In this document: piece by piece, positions 44,642-53,900 of the stretch
Numbering within the stretch: the first letter of the stretch is position 1
Layout of the letters: each line of letters opens with the position of its first letter
NCBI RefSeq assembly: GCF_013812825.1
Contig: NZ_JACCSU010000076.1
Span: 1-64,000 of the forward strand
Origin: Sphingomonas sp.
Lineage (GTDB): Bacteria; Pseudomonadota; Alphaproteobacteria; Sphingomonadales; Sphingomonadaceae
Direction: 5' to 3'
DNA length: 64,000 nucleotides
Translations under genes and position numbers: made by a program
Notes under the pieces: model-generated
What the model saw: only the letters and a program-made list of their open reading frames with translations
Told to the model about the DNA's origin: nothing
Databases searched by the model: none

Positions 44642-45985
44642 GTGACCTGTGTGAAAGAGAGCGTGTTAGGCCGTGCTCTGCTTCTCGTGTGCACTGCGGT
44701 CTTTCATTCGGTTCAGTCTTCCGCACAGGTCTCAATCGAAGTTCGCAGAACTGCCGACGGAGCAGACGACTACGTCTGCTGGGCGCCGGTCGAAGCGCGC
44801 GTAAGGCTAGCAAGCGCTGGCAATGCAAACGCGAGCGTTCAGGTCTCAGTTGAAGCCGGGGGGACTCCCGACGGCGGCCTAGTTGCCTTTCAGACCGCGC
44901 AAGATCGTCCGCTAGCGGCGACACATAACCCGGCCGCAAGCATTGCTGTTACGATAACCAGCGCTTGGACGAACTTTTGGGTTTCAGGTCAGCGAGCGTC
45001 CAAGGGCGCCAAGGATGTTCAGATTTTGGTCCGAGACCAATCCGGCGCTACGCTCGCAACGCTGCCAGTCATGGTCCGTGTGAGAAAGAATGCCGATCGG
45101 TTGACGGACTTTGAAATCAGTCTTTTCATGGCTGCTCTCGCGAAGCTCAAGGACCAGGATGGGCCAAGTCCATCATATAGCAGTTATTGGCGACTGCATG
45201 GCGCGGCTGCCAGATTGGGTATCCACAAATCGCCGCTTTTCCTGCCGTGGCATCGAGCCTTTCTCCTCGACCTTGAACGGCGGCTGCAGGAGATCGACCC
45301 CCGTGTGACAGTACCCTATTGGCGATATGATCTCCCTTCGAGCAAGATCTTCACTTCAGAATTCATGGGTGTCACCGAGGTTGGAGGTGAATTTTCGCCG
45401 GGCGGCCAAATGGGCAGCTGGGCGGACGACGAACTTGGCCGGCTTCTGCGGGATCCGGGTGAGCGACCAGCCGACGGGATCAATGTCGGTCTTTCAGCGG
45501 ACGCGCTGGACGAGCGCTATCTGTTTTTCCAGCCTCAACTCGAGAACCGGTTTCACAATCCCGTTCACCGTTCGGTCGGGGGTTGGCTCGCCGGTCCGTC
45601 TGCACCTGCGGACCCGCTCTTCTTTCTGATCCACGGCAATGTTGATCGTCTCTGGGCCCACTGGCAGTGGAAACACGCCCACTTCGATCCACAGAACGAG
45701 TTGTCCTATTCCGCGCAAGGCACTCATCCTGGATCGGGGCCAGATGCAGGCTATTATCCGCGCGGCGTTTATGTGCGAGACACGATGTGGCCTTGGTACG
45801 CGGGGCCGGGGGACGGCCACTGGCCGGCAGCAGGCCACTCGATGAAGTCTGGGTTGAGCGGCACGATTGTCCAGCCGACAACTCCTGAGTCCCAGCTCGA
45901 TTATATGGGCTCGCACGGTGGCACTGACCTTGGTTACTGCTACGACGATATGGGCTATACTGGCCTCCCACTTGCCCGGAGTTAG
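44642..45985 (+). CDS. Tyrosinase-family copper oxidase
   Basis: This is a 447-residue protein. The N-terminus has a signal segment (LLLVCTAVFHSVQSSAQ) and a beta domain. Site CuA is in LHGAAARLGIHK...LPWHRAFLLDLE (about 186-210), site CuB in FHNPVHRS and DPLFFLIHGNVDRLWAHW (about 303-338). All six His are present. Tyrosinases hydroxylate monophenols and oxidise diphenols to quinones. The start is a GTG with a poor ribosome-binding site. The next gene begins 1 bp behind the stop. The cytochrome before it could take up electrons, which would be unusual for a tyrosinase. Confidence 0.88.
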   Translation: MTCVKESVLGRALLLVCTAVFHSVQSSAQVSIEVRRTADGADDYVCWAPVEARVRLASAGNANASVQVSVEAGGTPDGGLVAFQTAQDRPLAATHNPAASIAVTITSAWTNFWVSGQRASKGAKDVQILVRDQSGATLATLPVMVRVRKNADRLTDFEISLFMAALAKLKDQDGPSPSYSSYWRLHGAAARLGIHKSPLFLPWHRAFLLDLERRLQEIDPRVTVPYWRYDLPSSKIFTSEFMGVTEVGGEFSPGGQMGSWADDELGRLLRDPGERPADGINVGLSADALDERYLFFQPQLENRFHNPVHRSVGGWLAGPSAPADPLFFLIHGNVDRLWAHWQWKHAHFDPQNELSYSAQGTHPGSGPDAGYYPRGVYVRDTMWPWYAGPGDGHWPAAGHSMKSGLSGTIVQPTTPESQLDYMGSHGGTDLGYCYDDMGYTGLPLARS

Positions 45986-45986
45986 A

Positions 45987-46973
45987 ATGGCGCTTCGTAA
46001 AGTGATCATGATTGCAGGTTTGACGGTCGCTCCCGTGTCTGCCCCGTCTCAGAATGTTGGCGATTCGAGAGTGGCCGCATTCCAGGCGGCCCAAGCCGCT
46101 GAGGTGGCGGCGCTGCGGACTGCGGCTGCTGATCCGACGAGGGATCCGGGATCACGGGTCGCAGATTTGAAGAAACTTGCCCTCATCAACGAACAGGAAG
46201 CGTTGAGCGTGGCAGCGCGGCTCATTAGTGACTCTGATGACGCAGTGGCCGTTCACGCGGTCGAAGTTCTGTTTACTTCGGTTGCCCTGCTTGGGCATCA
46301 TTCCCACGGCGCAAGCTCAAGCCCCTGGGCGGCGGCGGTCGACGCTCAACGTCGACTGGTTGAAACTGCTCTGCAAGCAGCTGCGTCCGATACCCGTCCA
46401 TTGGTCGCTAAGCCTGCACTGAAAGGTCTCGCAAGCCTGTCTCACGCAAGCATCCTTACTCGAATTCCACAGGCAATCCGTTCTGACCTCATCACCGAGC
46501 CTGAAGCTGCGAACGCTTGCGGACTGGCGCAGCCAGATCTCGCGCGTGCCTGTCTAATTGACTTGTTGGAGAGTCCGACGCCTGCGGCAAAAAAAGCAGC
46601 AGTCACTGCCCTTGCGGCCAGAGCAGCGGACCGAGCAATGATCCGAAATAAAGTGTTGTTTAACAACAAAGCCAGTGTCGTCCTCAGAATTGCGGCGGCG
46701 GACTCGTTGGCCCGATACGATCGAAGCTTCGCGACCTACGGCTCACTGTTGACGGCTGATCCCGCCACACCACCGGGGTTGTTCGCAACTGTCCTTCGGG
46801 CCCAGGCGTCGCACATGGAATTGAGTGGTGGGCTCGACGCGGCTCAGCGGTCACAGCTGCTTCGTGTGATTGACAACAAGATCAACGACGTGAGGCAGCA
46901 TACGCCAAGGCAAAACATCGGTGCAGTAATTGAGCCCCTGGTTGATCTCCGAGGAGAGTTAACAACGAGGTAG
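45987..46973 (+). CDS. Exported helical-repeat (HEAT-like) protein
   Basis: This is a 328-residue protein. It has a signal sequence (VIMIAGLTVAPVSAPSQ) and helical repeats of HEAT type (SVAARLISDSDDAVAVHAVEVL, in part, and AAKKAAVTALAARAADRA). ATG at 45987 lies 1 bp behind the tyrosinase stop. A longer frame from 45867 runs through the tyrosinase and was rejected. It may be a scaffold for the operon's proteins. Confidence 0.6.
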   Translation: MALRKVIMIAGLTVAPVSAPSQNVGDSRVAAFQAAQAAEVAALRTAAADPTRDPGSRVADLKKLALINEQEALSVAARLISDSDDAVAVHAVEVLFTSVALLGHHSHGASSSPWAAAVDAQRRLVETALQAAASDTRPLVAKPALKGLASLSHASILTRIPQAIRSDLITEPEAANACGLAQPDLARACLIDLLESPTPAAKKAAVTALAARAADRAMIRNKVLFNNKASVVLRIAAADSLARYDRSFATYGSLLTADPATPPGLFATVLRAQASHMELSGGLDAAQRSQLLRVIDNKINDVRQHTPRQNIGAVIEPLVDLRGELTTR

Positions 46974-47090
46974 AATCGCGAGTGGAAGGCGTGCGCGCGT
47001 CAGAGTCCGTCTGATGACTGAGGACTGTCAACACTCCTTCAAATGCGGTAAGACGTTGCCAGCTCGGAAAAGCAAAAAGGAGGTCCTATC

Positions 47091-47525
47091 ATGAAGATCA
47101 TGCGCCTTTCTCCTTTGCTCCTGGCCGGGTGCTGCGCTGCGATGGCTTGTCAGCAAGAGTCGGGATCTGCCGACAATGAAGTCGCTACAGACGCGAGTTC
47201 AAATTCGAGCCAGGAATCGGCAGGTGGATCAAACACCAGTAATGCCGCCGGGGTGCCACTTGCTGCGGGCGTGCCAACAGGGGGTGTTTGCGGTGGGATA
47301 GCGGGCGCACAATGCTCCTCCGCGAATGACTATTGCAAGACAGAAGCCGGCCAGTGTGGCGTGGCTGACGCACAGGGCACGTGTACGACGCCGCCCGAGG
47401 TTTGTACCCAGGAATACGTCCCGGTTTGCGGGTGCGACGGGAAAACCTACGGGAATGCCTGCCAAGCGTCGGCTGCCGGTGTAAATGTGCAAACCGCCGG
47501 ACAATGTAAGAAGCCGGACGGCTGA
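47091..47525 (+). CDS. Kazal-domain lipoprotein (putative protease inhibitor)
   Basis: This is a 144-residue protein. LLLAGC forms the lipobox. After a Ser/Asn/Gly-rich linker (about 25-65) comes a Cys-rich unit, then a Kazal domain (CTQEYVPVCGCDGKTYGNAC, about 105-140). Kazal domains inhibit serine proteases. AAAAGGAGG precedes the ATG. It is monocistronic, and it could protect the surface from proteases. Confidence 0.83.
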   Translation: MKIMRLSPLLLAGCCAAMACQQESGSADNEVATDASSNSSQESAGGSNTSNAAGVPLAAGVPTGGVCGGIAGAQCSSANDYCKTEAGQCGVADAQGTCTTPPEVCTQEYVPVCGCDGKTYGNACQASAAGVNVQTAGQCKKPDG

Positions 47526-47881
47526 GAAATAAGGATGCAAGGTAGCTTGGCGACAGCGAAGCGGTCAGTGATTGTCGCGCCCATCGTCAAGCACGTGAGT
47601 TGGTCCCGGTTCAACTAATTGCTTGATCGCTCGATTCAGAGCTGGAGTCTTTCTTCCCGCGCGAAACGCGCCGGGAAAAGCGCGCCGCCTTCGCGCTTTC
47701 GGCAGTGGGAATACTTCCATTACAATAGGTTTGAGCACCGACCCCAGCTAGCCCTCAAAGGAGGAATTTGTCCTCCAGGAGCGCAGTGCTGGAACAGCCG
47801 CTTGAGTCGCTTCGGGCAGTAAATGACTGATTTGGCCGAGTCGTGGATTGGCGGGAAAGTTGTGGCCGGTTCCGCAGGCAC
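47526..47881. other. Intergenic region, no gene seen
   Basis: This strip separates the Kazal lipoprotein from a convergent minus-strand gene. Short frames on both strands have no family features. No strong terminator is visible. Confidence 0.35.
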
Positions 47882-48397
47882 TCATTTAGACGGACATTCT
47901 TCATTTCTGAGCTCAGAGCCTTGGCTGGTGTACCAGCGCGATTGGTCACCCATTTCCTGAAGCTCGAAATAGCAGACCTGTGCCGAGCCGTCGGACTGAT
48001 CGATGAGCACGGCCCAGTTCCGATCGGAGCAATTATGCGCTTCGCACCCATGGGATATAATCAGAGTGCCACGCGCTGCGATAGGCGTCTGCGGGCCCGT
48101 GTTTCCGAAGATCCAGCGCCGGATCTTGACATCGGGAAGGACCGCCTCAACCGGCCCACGCACTTGCCGGTGTTCTAGGAAGCGCACGCCGTTTACTGGC
48201 TCCGGAGGATATTTTCCGACATAGGCTGACAGATCGACATCGTCGGCGCCGTTGGCCTTTGGAACAGCGACGCTGTCCTGGTTTTGGGCTGCCGCGTTGC
48301 CGGGCGAATTTATCTCCATTTGATTGTCCGTTGACCGCGGGCTCGAGTCGCACGAGGCGGTCGCCAGCAAAGCACAGCAGATCATTCCCTTTTTCAT
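47882..48397 (-). CDS. Putative lipoprotein of unknown function
   Basis: This is a 171-residue protein. The lipobox (ATASC) leads into a long Asn/Ala/Asp-rich linker (residues 20-50) and a compact alpha/beta domain with four Cys. GAGAGGGG precedes the ATG. It is the last of a minus-strand group that starts at 50047. I recognise no family. Confidence 0.6.
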   Translation of the reverse strand: MKKGMICCALLATASCDSSPRSTDNQMEINSPGNAAAQNQDSVAVPKANGADDVDLSAYVGKYPPEPVNGVRFLEHRQVRGPVEAVLPDVKIRRWIFGNTGPQTPIAARGTLIISHGCEAHNCSDRNWAVLIDQSDGSAQVCYFELQEMGDQSRWYTSQGSELRNEECPSK

Positions 48398-48481
48398 CTC
48401 ATCCCCTCTCTGCCCGTCGGTTCTATCTTGAGTTAGGAAGGCGGCGCGGGCAATTAGTTGGCTGCAGCAAGAGCCTCATCA

Positions 48482-49000
48482 TCAATGAAACTGATCGAAC
48501 CGCCAGCGACGCGGCGAGGCACCGTAGACGTTGGGAATAGTCCGAAACAAAGCCTCGCGCCTTTCAGGGACAACGGGCGGCAGGTTCCCTTGGTACCATT
48601 CCACCAGATAATCATTCTGGCCCTCTTCGAGCTGGATCGAGGTGATAATACGCGTGTGCCCGGTGGAGCCGCCGCCATGATTCTGAGTCATGATTAGGTC
48701 CCCCGCGCGCGCGTGCTCCAGCGTTATGGCCCTGCTGTTTTCGATGACGTTGATCGCCCCCATTTCAGACCTGATACGCCGACTGTATCTCTGCCAGTCA
48801 TCAGTTGCAGGGTCGAACGCCAGCCACCGTTTCGGACGTTCCTCATAGTCGAACAATCGCACGGGCAAGGCATTCTGTCCGGCAAAGGTCGCGAGACCGG
48901 CCAAAGCGAGATCTGCGCAGTCGATCGGCTGACTGTAGTTGCGCACATAATTGTGCATGAACGCCGCGTAGGAAGATTGCTGCTTCGACGACCAGGCCAT
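48482..49000 (-). CDS. NlpC/P60-like cysteine peptidase candidate
   Basis: This is a 172-residue protein. A Cys in PIDCADLAL (about 28) at a helix start and a His in GGGSTGHTRIITSI (about 113) match the spacing and context of NlpC/P60 or CHAP amidases; GDLIMTQNH before it fits too. A third residue is not obvious. It has no signal peptide. GAGAGAGGAGG precedes ATG at 49000. The lack of an export signal and the unknown genes beside it raise the possibility of an effector that needs a secretion system. Confidence 0.55.
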   Translation of the reverse strand: MAWSSKQQSSYAAFMHNYVRNYSQPIDCADLALAGLATFAGQNALPVRLFDYEERPKRWLAFDPATDDWQRYSRRIRSEMGAINVIENSRAITLEHARAGDLIMTQNHGGGSTGHTRIITSIQLEEGQNDYLVEWYQGNLPPVVPERREALFRTIPNVYGASPRRWRFDQFH

Positions 49001-49159
49001 GCCTTCCTCCTCTCTCGCGTTATATCCATACCATAATTCGACAGTCGGAGCTCTCACAAAGCCTCACTGCAACACGCGTCCCGCCGCCGCAAATTCCGGG
49101 CTCGCGGCTCTTTAGTCGAAGCAACGCGAAGCCTTCGAACAGGGAATGGAGGTATGGGC

Positions 49160-49501
49160 TTAACTGTCGCCTTCCTCGATCTCCTCAAGGTCAAATTTCA
49201 CACCCTTATGAAAACCGAGATAAGTGGATCCATGGCCGTTCGGCACGGCGAACAGTCTCAGCCAGCTCCGATCCTCGTTTGGGTAAAGAGATGTGTAAGC
49301 GATCGCCCCCACCTGTAAAACGCAATCCTCGCCATTCCATTGGTAGACCGGAGCGCTGGCATCGGGACGCTCATGTCCGAAGGACTCACTTGTGGCAGTG
49401 CATCGATATGATTGTAGCGTTTCTTCCATGTGCCGCCTCGCAAATAACAGATGATTGGCATTGCTTCGGACGAGTGACTCCGGAGTGAAGTCGATTTCCA
49501 C
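49160..49501 (-). CDS. Conserved-looking small protein, unknown
   Basis: This is a 113-residue acidic protein with a GTG start and no visible ribosome-binding site, lying 24 bp after the gene at 49526. The composition (beta strands, Trp/Tyr, no signal) looks natural. No family is recognised. If the gene at 48482 encodes a toxic amidase, this could be its immunity protein, which is speculation. Confidence 0.5.
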   Translation of the reverse strand: MEIDFTPESLVRSNANHLLFARRHMEETLQSYRCTATSESFGHERPDASAPVYQWNGEDCVLQVGAIAYTSLYPNEDRSWLRLFAVPNGHGSTYLGFHKGVKFDLEEIEEGDS

Positions 49502-49525
49502 AGCTTGGAGGTCATGACTCCCTTG

Positions 49526-50047
49526 CTAGTCGAAAAGGATGGGAACGTTCACATCTCCCGCTTTGGTGCGGACAAGGATGGCGGAATCAGGCTCTCCTTC
49601 TTCATCAATCCCAATGTAGAAACCATGATGATCTTGTGATGCAGACAATCGGATCACGAAGGAGCTCGTCTGAAGAGTTTGACCCCGACTGAGTACCAGG
49701 ATCGTGAATACTCCACCGTCGTCCTCGACCGCGCACTCAGCGGTCGTTTTTCCCTGCTCCCAGCTGCACAACGAAAAGCTGCTGTAGGGAGTATCACTCT
49801 CCGCGACATCGACGCGCATCCTGACGGTGAAGTCATCGGGATCCGAGCTGGGAGGCGCTGGCTCGAAGTAGGTTGGATCGAGTAAGACTTTCTCGACTCG
49901 GGGCTCGTTATTAGGTTGAGCGAATGTCATAGGAATGTCGTAGCTGCTAAGCGCGACCGGTTCCCCTTCGCGCTCAAAGGACACTTGATGCAGCACAGAC
50001 GAGAAAAGTGCTGTAGCGGTAATCCGCGATGGCTCCGCGTTTTCCAT
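49526..50047 (-). CDS. Unknown acidic beta-rich protein
   Basis: This is a 173-residue protein with alternating beta strands (FTVRMRVDVAESDTPYSSF, in part) and no signal. GAGGAGAAAGG precedes the ATG, so it is likely the first gene of the minus-strand group 50047-47882. No family is recognised. Confidence 0.55.
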   Translation of the reverse strand: MENAEPSRITATALFSSVLHQVSFEREGEPVALSSYDIPMTFAQPNNEPRVEKVLLDPTYFEPAPPSSDPDDFTVRMRVDVAESDTPYSSFSLCSWEQGKTTAECAVEDDGGVFTILVLSRGQTLQTSSFVIRLSASQDHHGFYIGIDEEGEPDSAILVRTKAGDVNVPILFD

Positions 50048-50435
50048 GAGCCTTTCTCCTCATCACCTACTTAGCCTAATGTATACGCCAGCAATGAGAG
50101 CGAACAAGAAGCTAGGTTGGCTATAGCCTAACTCCCACTTCGCCTCCTGGTTGTTAGACGGGGCAGAACGAGACGGTCGGCTAACGGTCACTGGGGAAGG
50201 GCGCAGTTTGGCGCTAATCCGCGGGGGGATGCGGCCAAACGAAGCATCGCACTGGGCATTGGCTTCAGAACTTACCCCCGAAGAACAGTGCGAAGGACCA
50301 GCCTTGACTCACCCCGGGCAGCAAAGGATGTTACTCGGGCCGAGTCGAAAATTTGACGGATGTGCCGGGAGGTCGGTCTGCTAAGATTCTGCGACCGGCT
50401 CGAGCGAGTTTTGTGGTGAAGCGTTCAACCGCAAT

Positions 50436-50459
50436 GTGACGCGCGCATGAAAGCGTCAC
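50436..50459. promoter_or_regulatory. Inverted repeat upstream of the 10-kb cassette
   Basis: GTGACGC and GCGTCAC are perfect 7-bp arms around a 10-bp spacer, about 130 bp before the first gene at 50585. It may be an operator. The rest of 50048-50584 holds a second hairpin and no gene. Confidence 0.5.
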
Positions 50460-50523
50460 TGTTGTTCTTGTGGTGATGTGTGATGCTCGGAACGTGAACC
50501 GATGTTCGCGGGAGGCGTGCTTA

Positions 50524-50542
50524 TGCTTGGGAAAAACCCAAG
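50524..50542 (+). promoter_or_regulatory. Leader hairpin of the 10-kb cassette
   Basis: GCTTGGG and CCCAAGC pair perfectly around AAAAA, about 40 bp before the start at 50585. No U-tract follows, so it is not a terminator. It is probably a stabilising or regulatory leader structure. Confidence 0.5.
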
Positions 50543-50584
50543 CCTGAGTATCCCGAATGGGGACGTCGAAACCGGGAGAGACAC

Positions 50585-50803
50585 ATGCTTGGCTGTGTTT
50601 GGAATTGCCTGCGTCGCATCCCCTGGTGGGTGTGGCTTATCCTGGCCGCCGCAGCCCTATTGTTTGCGATAATAGCGTATTTCAGCGGGGGCATAGCCGC
50701 CCTGACGTTGCCGCTGTGGATAGAAGCCGCGCTGATAGGCTTTGGCAGTACCTTTGGGGCAACTTTGTTGCTCTGCCTCACGCAGTGCACGGGCCGTCGG
50801 TGA
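50585..50803 (+). CDS. Small membrane protein, first gene of the cassette
   Basis: This is a 72-residue protein with two membrane helices (WVWLILAAAALLFAIIAYF and ALIGFGSTFGATLLLCLTQ). GGGAGAGA precedes the ATG. It opens the 50585-60471 cassette. The function is unknown. Confidence 0.6.
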   Translation: MLGCVWNCLRRIPWWVWLILAAAALLFAIIAYFSGGIAALTLPLWIEAALIGFGSTFGATLLLCLTQCTGRR

Positions 50804-50852
50804 GCCCGATGTCGTCTGTTGGACGGCGGTTCCCTGTTGGATGGCGGTTCCA

Positions 50853-50987
50853 ATGAATCGATCTGGGTGGAATTTGGCCGGCGCGGCGCTTCCTCCGTGG
50901 AATGGGTTTGCCCGTGAACCACTCATCCAAGTTTCGATGCCTGGCACTTCGGCTGCAGGCGCGGCCGCAGCCAATCGCGCCTCATGA
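50853..50987 (+). CDS. Possible 44-residue coupling ORF
   Basis: The frame starts at ATG 50853, reads MNRSGWNLAGAALPPWNGF and so on, and its TGA overlaps the ATG of the 1372-residue gene (ATGA). It could serve as a leader peptide that couples translation, or it may be a real microprotein. No ribosome-binding site is clear. Confidence 0.35.
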   Translation: MNRSGWNLAGAALPPWNGFAREPLIQVSMPGTSAAGAAAANRAS

Positions 50988-53900
50988 GCGGCATCGAGCA
51001 GCTGGCGGCGCTGCTGCCCTCCCCCGGCGAGGCGCGCAAAGTCATATCCACCTACGCGCGTGCGCGCGCGTCCGACACCACGCCCTGGCAGTACACGCTG
51101 GTGCCTTTCAGCGCTGGCACGGCGACGCCCGCTCCGGTGTACTTCGAAGCGCCCAGCGGCAGCAGTGTCTCCGGCCAGCACACCGTCAGCGCGGACGTCT
51201 CGCTGGACGGCAGCTGGCTCGTGGTCAAGCTCACCTTAAAACTCGATGCCACAGCCGTCGCGTCGTATGAAAAGCCTCGTGTAGAAGTCGTCCTGTGCCC
51301 GGAGCGGTCGGTGCTGCCGGACGCAGCCGCCGAACGGTTGTCGGTGATAGTTCTCTCGCTCGGCCTCGCCGCGAACGGCAGCGCCCTCGATCCGCCCGCT
51401 GAGTTCACCGTGACTGCCAAAATCCCGACGTCTCCGGATGGCAGGCTTTCGCCCGCTCAGGCCATGATTGACAATCCCGGCGGCGCACCGGCGGTGGTCT
51501 GGATCGCCGACGGCCCTGTCACTTCGCGTAAGGCGTACCTCGGCACGACTGCCGGACTCGACAAGCTGGACGCGACGCTCCTCAACAGCCTCACCTCACT
51601 GCTGGGGGTTAATCTCATCACACTCACGAACAAGCTTGCGCGGCTGGAAGTCGACGGCGTTCTGACCGTCGACACTGACGCGCCGGTGACCGGAACTCGC
51701 GTCGCCATCACGTTTCCGGCTCCGGACGTGAAGCTTGCAGCGCAGGTGACGACTCCTTGGGTGCCGAGCGCCCGCCCCGCCGTTCGGGTGACCGGTGGCT
51801 CCGGGTCCAGCCGCCGCTGGCGCTATTCCGTGGCTGCCCGGCGTAACGACGGAACGCTGTCGCCGCCCGGGGCCGCTTCGGCGGTAGTGACAGCGGACAC
51901 CGGAGCATCCGTGTCGGTGGAGTCGCCGCCCAGCCCGGGCTTCTCGCATTTCACGGAATGGGTGTTGTACCGCGCACGACTGGCGCCGGGCGGCTGGACC
52001 ACGCCTGAGGCCGTTGTCGATATGGCTGCCGGCGTCACGATTTCAGACGTGCTGCCTGATCCCAACACGGCGGTGCCGGGCGAGCCGGGCGATCCGGGCT
52101 TTCTGCAGATCACGTGGGGTGACAAGGCGCAGCTCGCCCCGCCCTCGCCTGCGGGCATGAAGCTGCTGGCCCGCACCGACTCCTACGACGAGGTGCTGCC
52201 GGGGCAGCGAATGCAGACGCTCGAGGCGACGGTTGCGGAGCTGCCGCCCAACGGTCTGGCCAAGCTGCGTCCGACGCGTGGCAACCTCGAGGGAATGCAC
52301 TTCCGCTGGGACGCGGGCGCCACCGCGGTTGAGGTGAAGACCTCCACACAGCTCTCGTCGGCTGGCATGACGATCTTTGGCGGCCTGCCCGAGCAGGCGA
52401 CGTTCGCGCTCCACCCGACCACCGGGCTCGCGGCACTTGCGCCACCGCTTAGCGACAGTGCCCCATTCAGCCGCGTCTTCGCCGGCTGGCGCGCGAGCGC
52501 AATGGCGAGCCTGCACGCAAGAGTTGTGGCAGTTCCGGAGATCGGCCCCACCAGCGCAATGGCCGTCGTCCTCGAGGGCCTGCCCACGGATCTCGCGCTC
52601 GAACTCGTCCTGCCGCGCGACCGGATACCGGGCGAGTCGGCGGCTATTCACGATGCTCGCAAATACGCCCCGATCCGGGCGGTGGTCGGCAAATGGCAGG
52701 GCGCGCCTGTCGCGGGCGAAAGTCCCACGGTGGCGCTCGAAGTCGAGCCGACCGCGACGGACACCATCGGGCGGCTGCTTGTGCGGTTTGGTCCCCCGGA
52801 AAAGACCAATCTGCCGGTCGCCGGTCCGGGACCCGAACTGACAGTCGACATCGGGCTCCCGCCCGCCGGTCAGACGGCGTTCGCCGCCGTCGACGTGGCC
52901 GGGCTGCGGCGGCTCGACCTGCGGCGGGCCCCTGGATACGTTGAGCGTTTCGCTGCGCGCCTGGAGATGGCGCAGCCCTGCGCCGCGCGCATTCGCCTGA
53001 CGATCCCCGATGAAAGCGGGGATCGCACGAGCATCAACACCCGCGTCGGGCGTCTGGCCGCCACGACCGAGCTCGACATCTCGATGCTGACCGTCGAGCC
53101 GGGCCAGCTTGCGGACGCGTCCGATCCGCAGCAGCGACCCGGCGAGCTGCACGTCGAGGTGCCGGCGGTGGAAGGGGCAACCGGTCCACTCCTCGAGCAG
53201 GTACGGGTCTTCATCGACACAGTGACCGCATCGTCCGCAATGGTGATGGAGATTGATGCGCTTCGCCCGGGCGCGCGTATTGACCTGCTGCCCGTGCCGA
53301 GCGTCGTCGATGTGGCTGGAAACGACCGCTACGCTTGGAAGAGCCCGCCTACGGGACCTGGCGTCGGCGCGCGCATCGCCGCCACCTTGCCTGGCGGCGC
53401 GCTTCTTCGCCTTGCGGCACAGGAAGGCGCGCGTGGCAGCGCCTCCGACACCCGCAGGAAGCCCCTCGACGTCGTCGCAGGCGTGCCCGAGACAGTAACG
53501 CTGCGCTTCGGCGGCGATCTGGGAACTCTCGGCCAGGGCACCGACGCAACCCGAATCGTCGACGCGGAGGCTTCGTTCAGCGACGACTGGGCCGGCCGGC
53601 CGGTCTTCTGGCGCGGAGGGCGGGGGAGCGTTGTGACCGGCGGCTCGGCGACGGAACTGGCGATTACCGTCGAAAGTGGGACGCCGCCCGACCCGACGCC
53701 GCCGCCGCTGCTCGCCTGGTACCGTATCGGCGATCGGGCGCGCGGCGAGGCGGGGGCCCGGCTGGTGGCCGACGGCCCCGTGCGAGCGAGGGTGGCGATC
53801 GTTGCCGACGATCGAGCCGAGCACCGCACGCGGCTGCGTGCTCCGACCGCCGGGCCGAAGGTCCGTCTCGAGCAGCTCGACGACCTGGACCCGGCCGTCG

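Noticed and set aside
50517-50584. Known riboswitch in the cassette leader
   Set aside because: There is a good hairpin, but I could not match it to any conserved riboswitch core.
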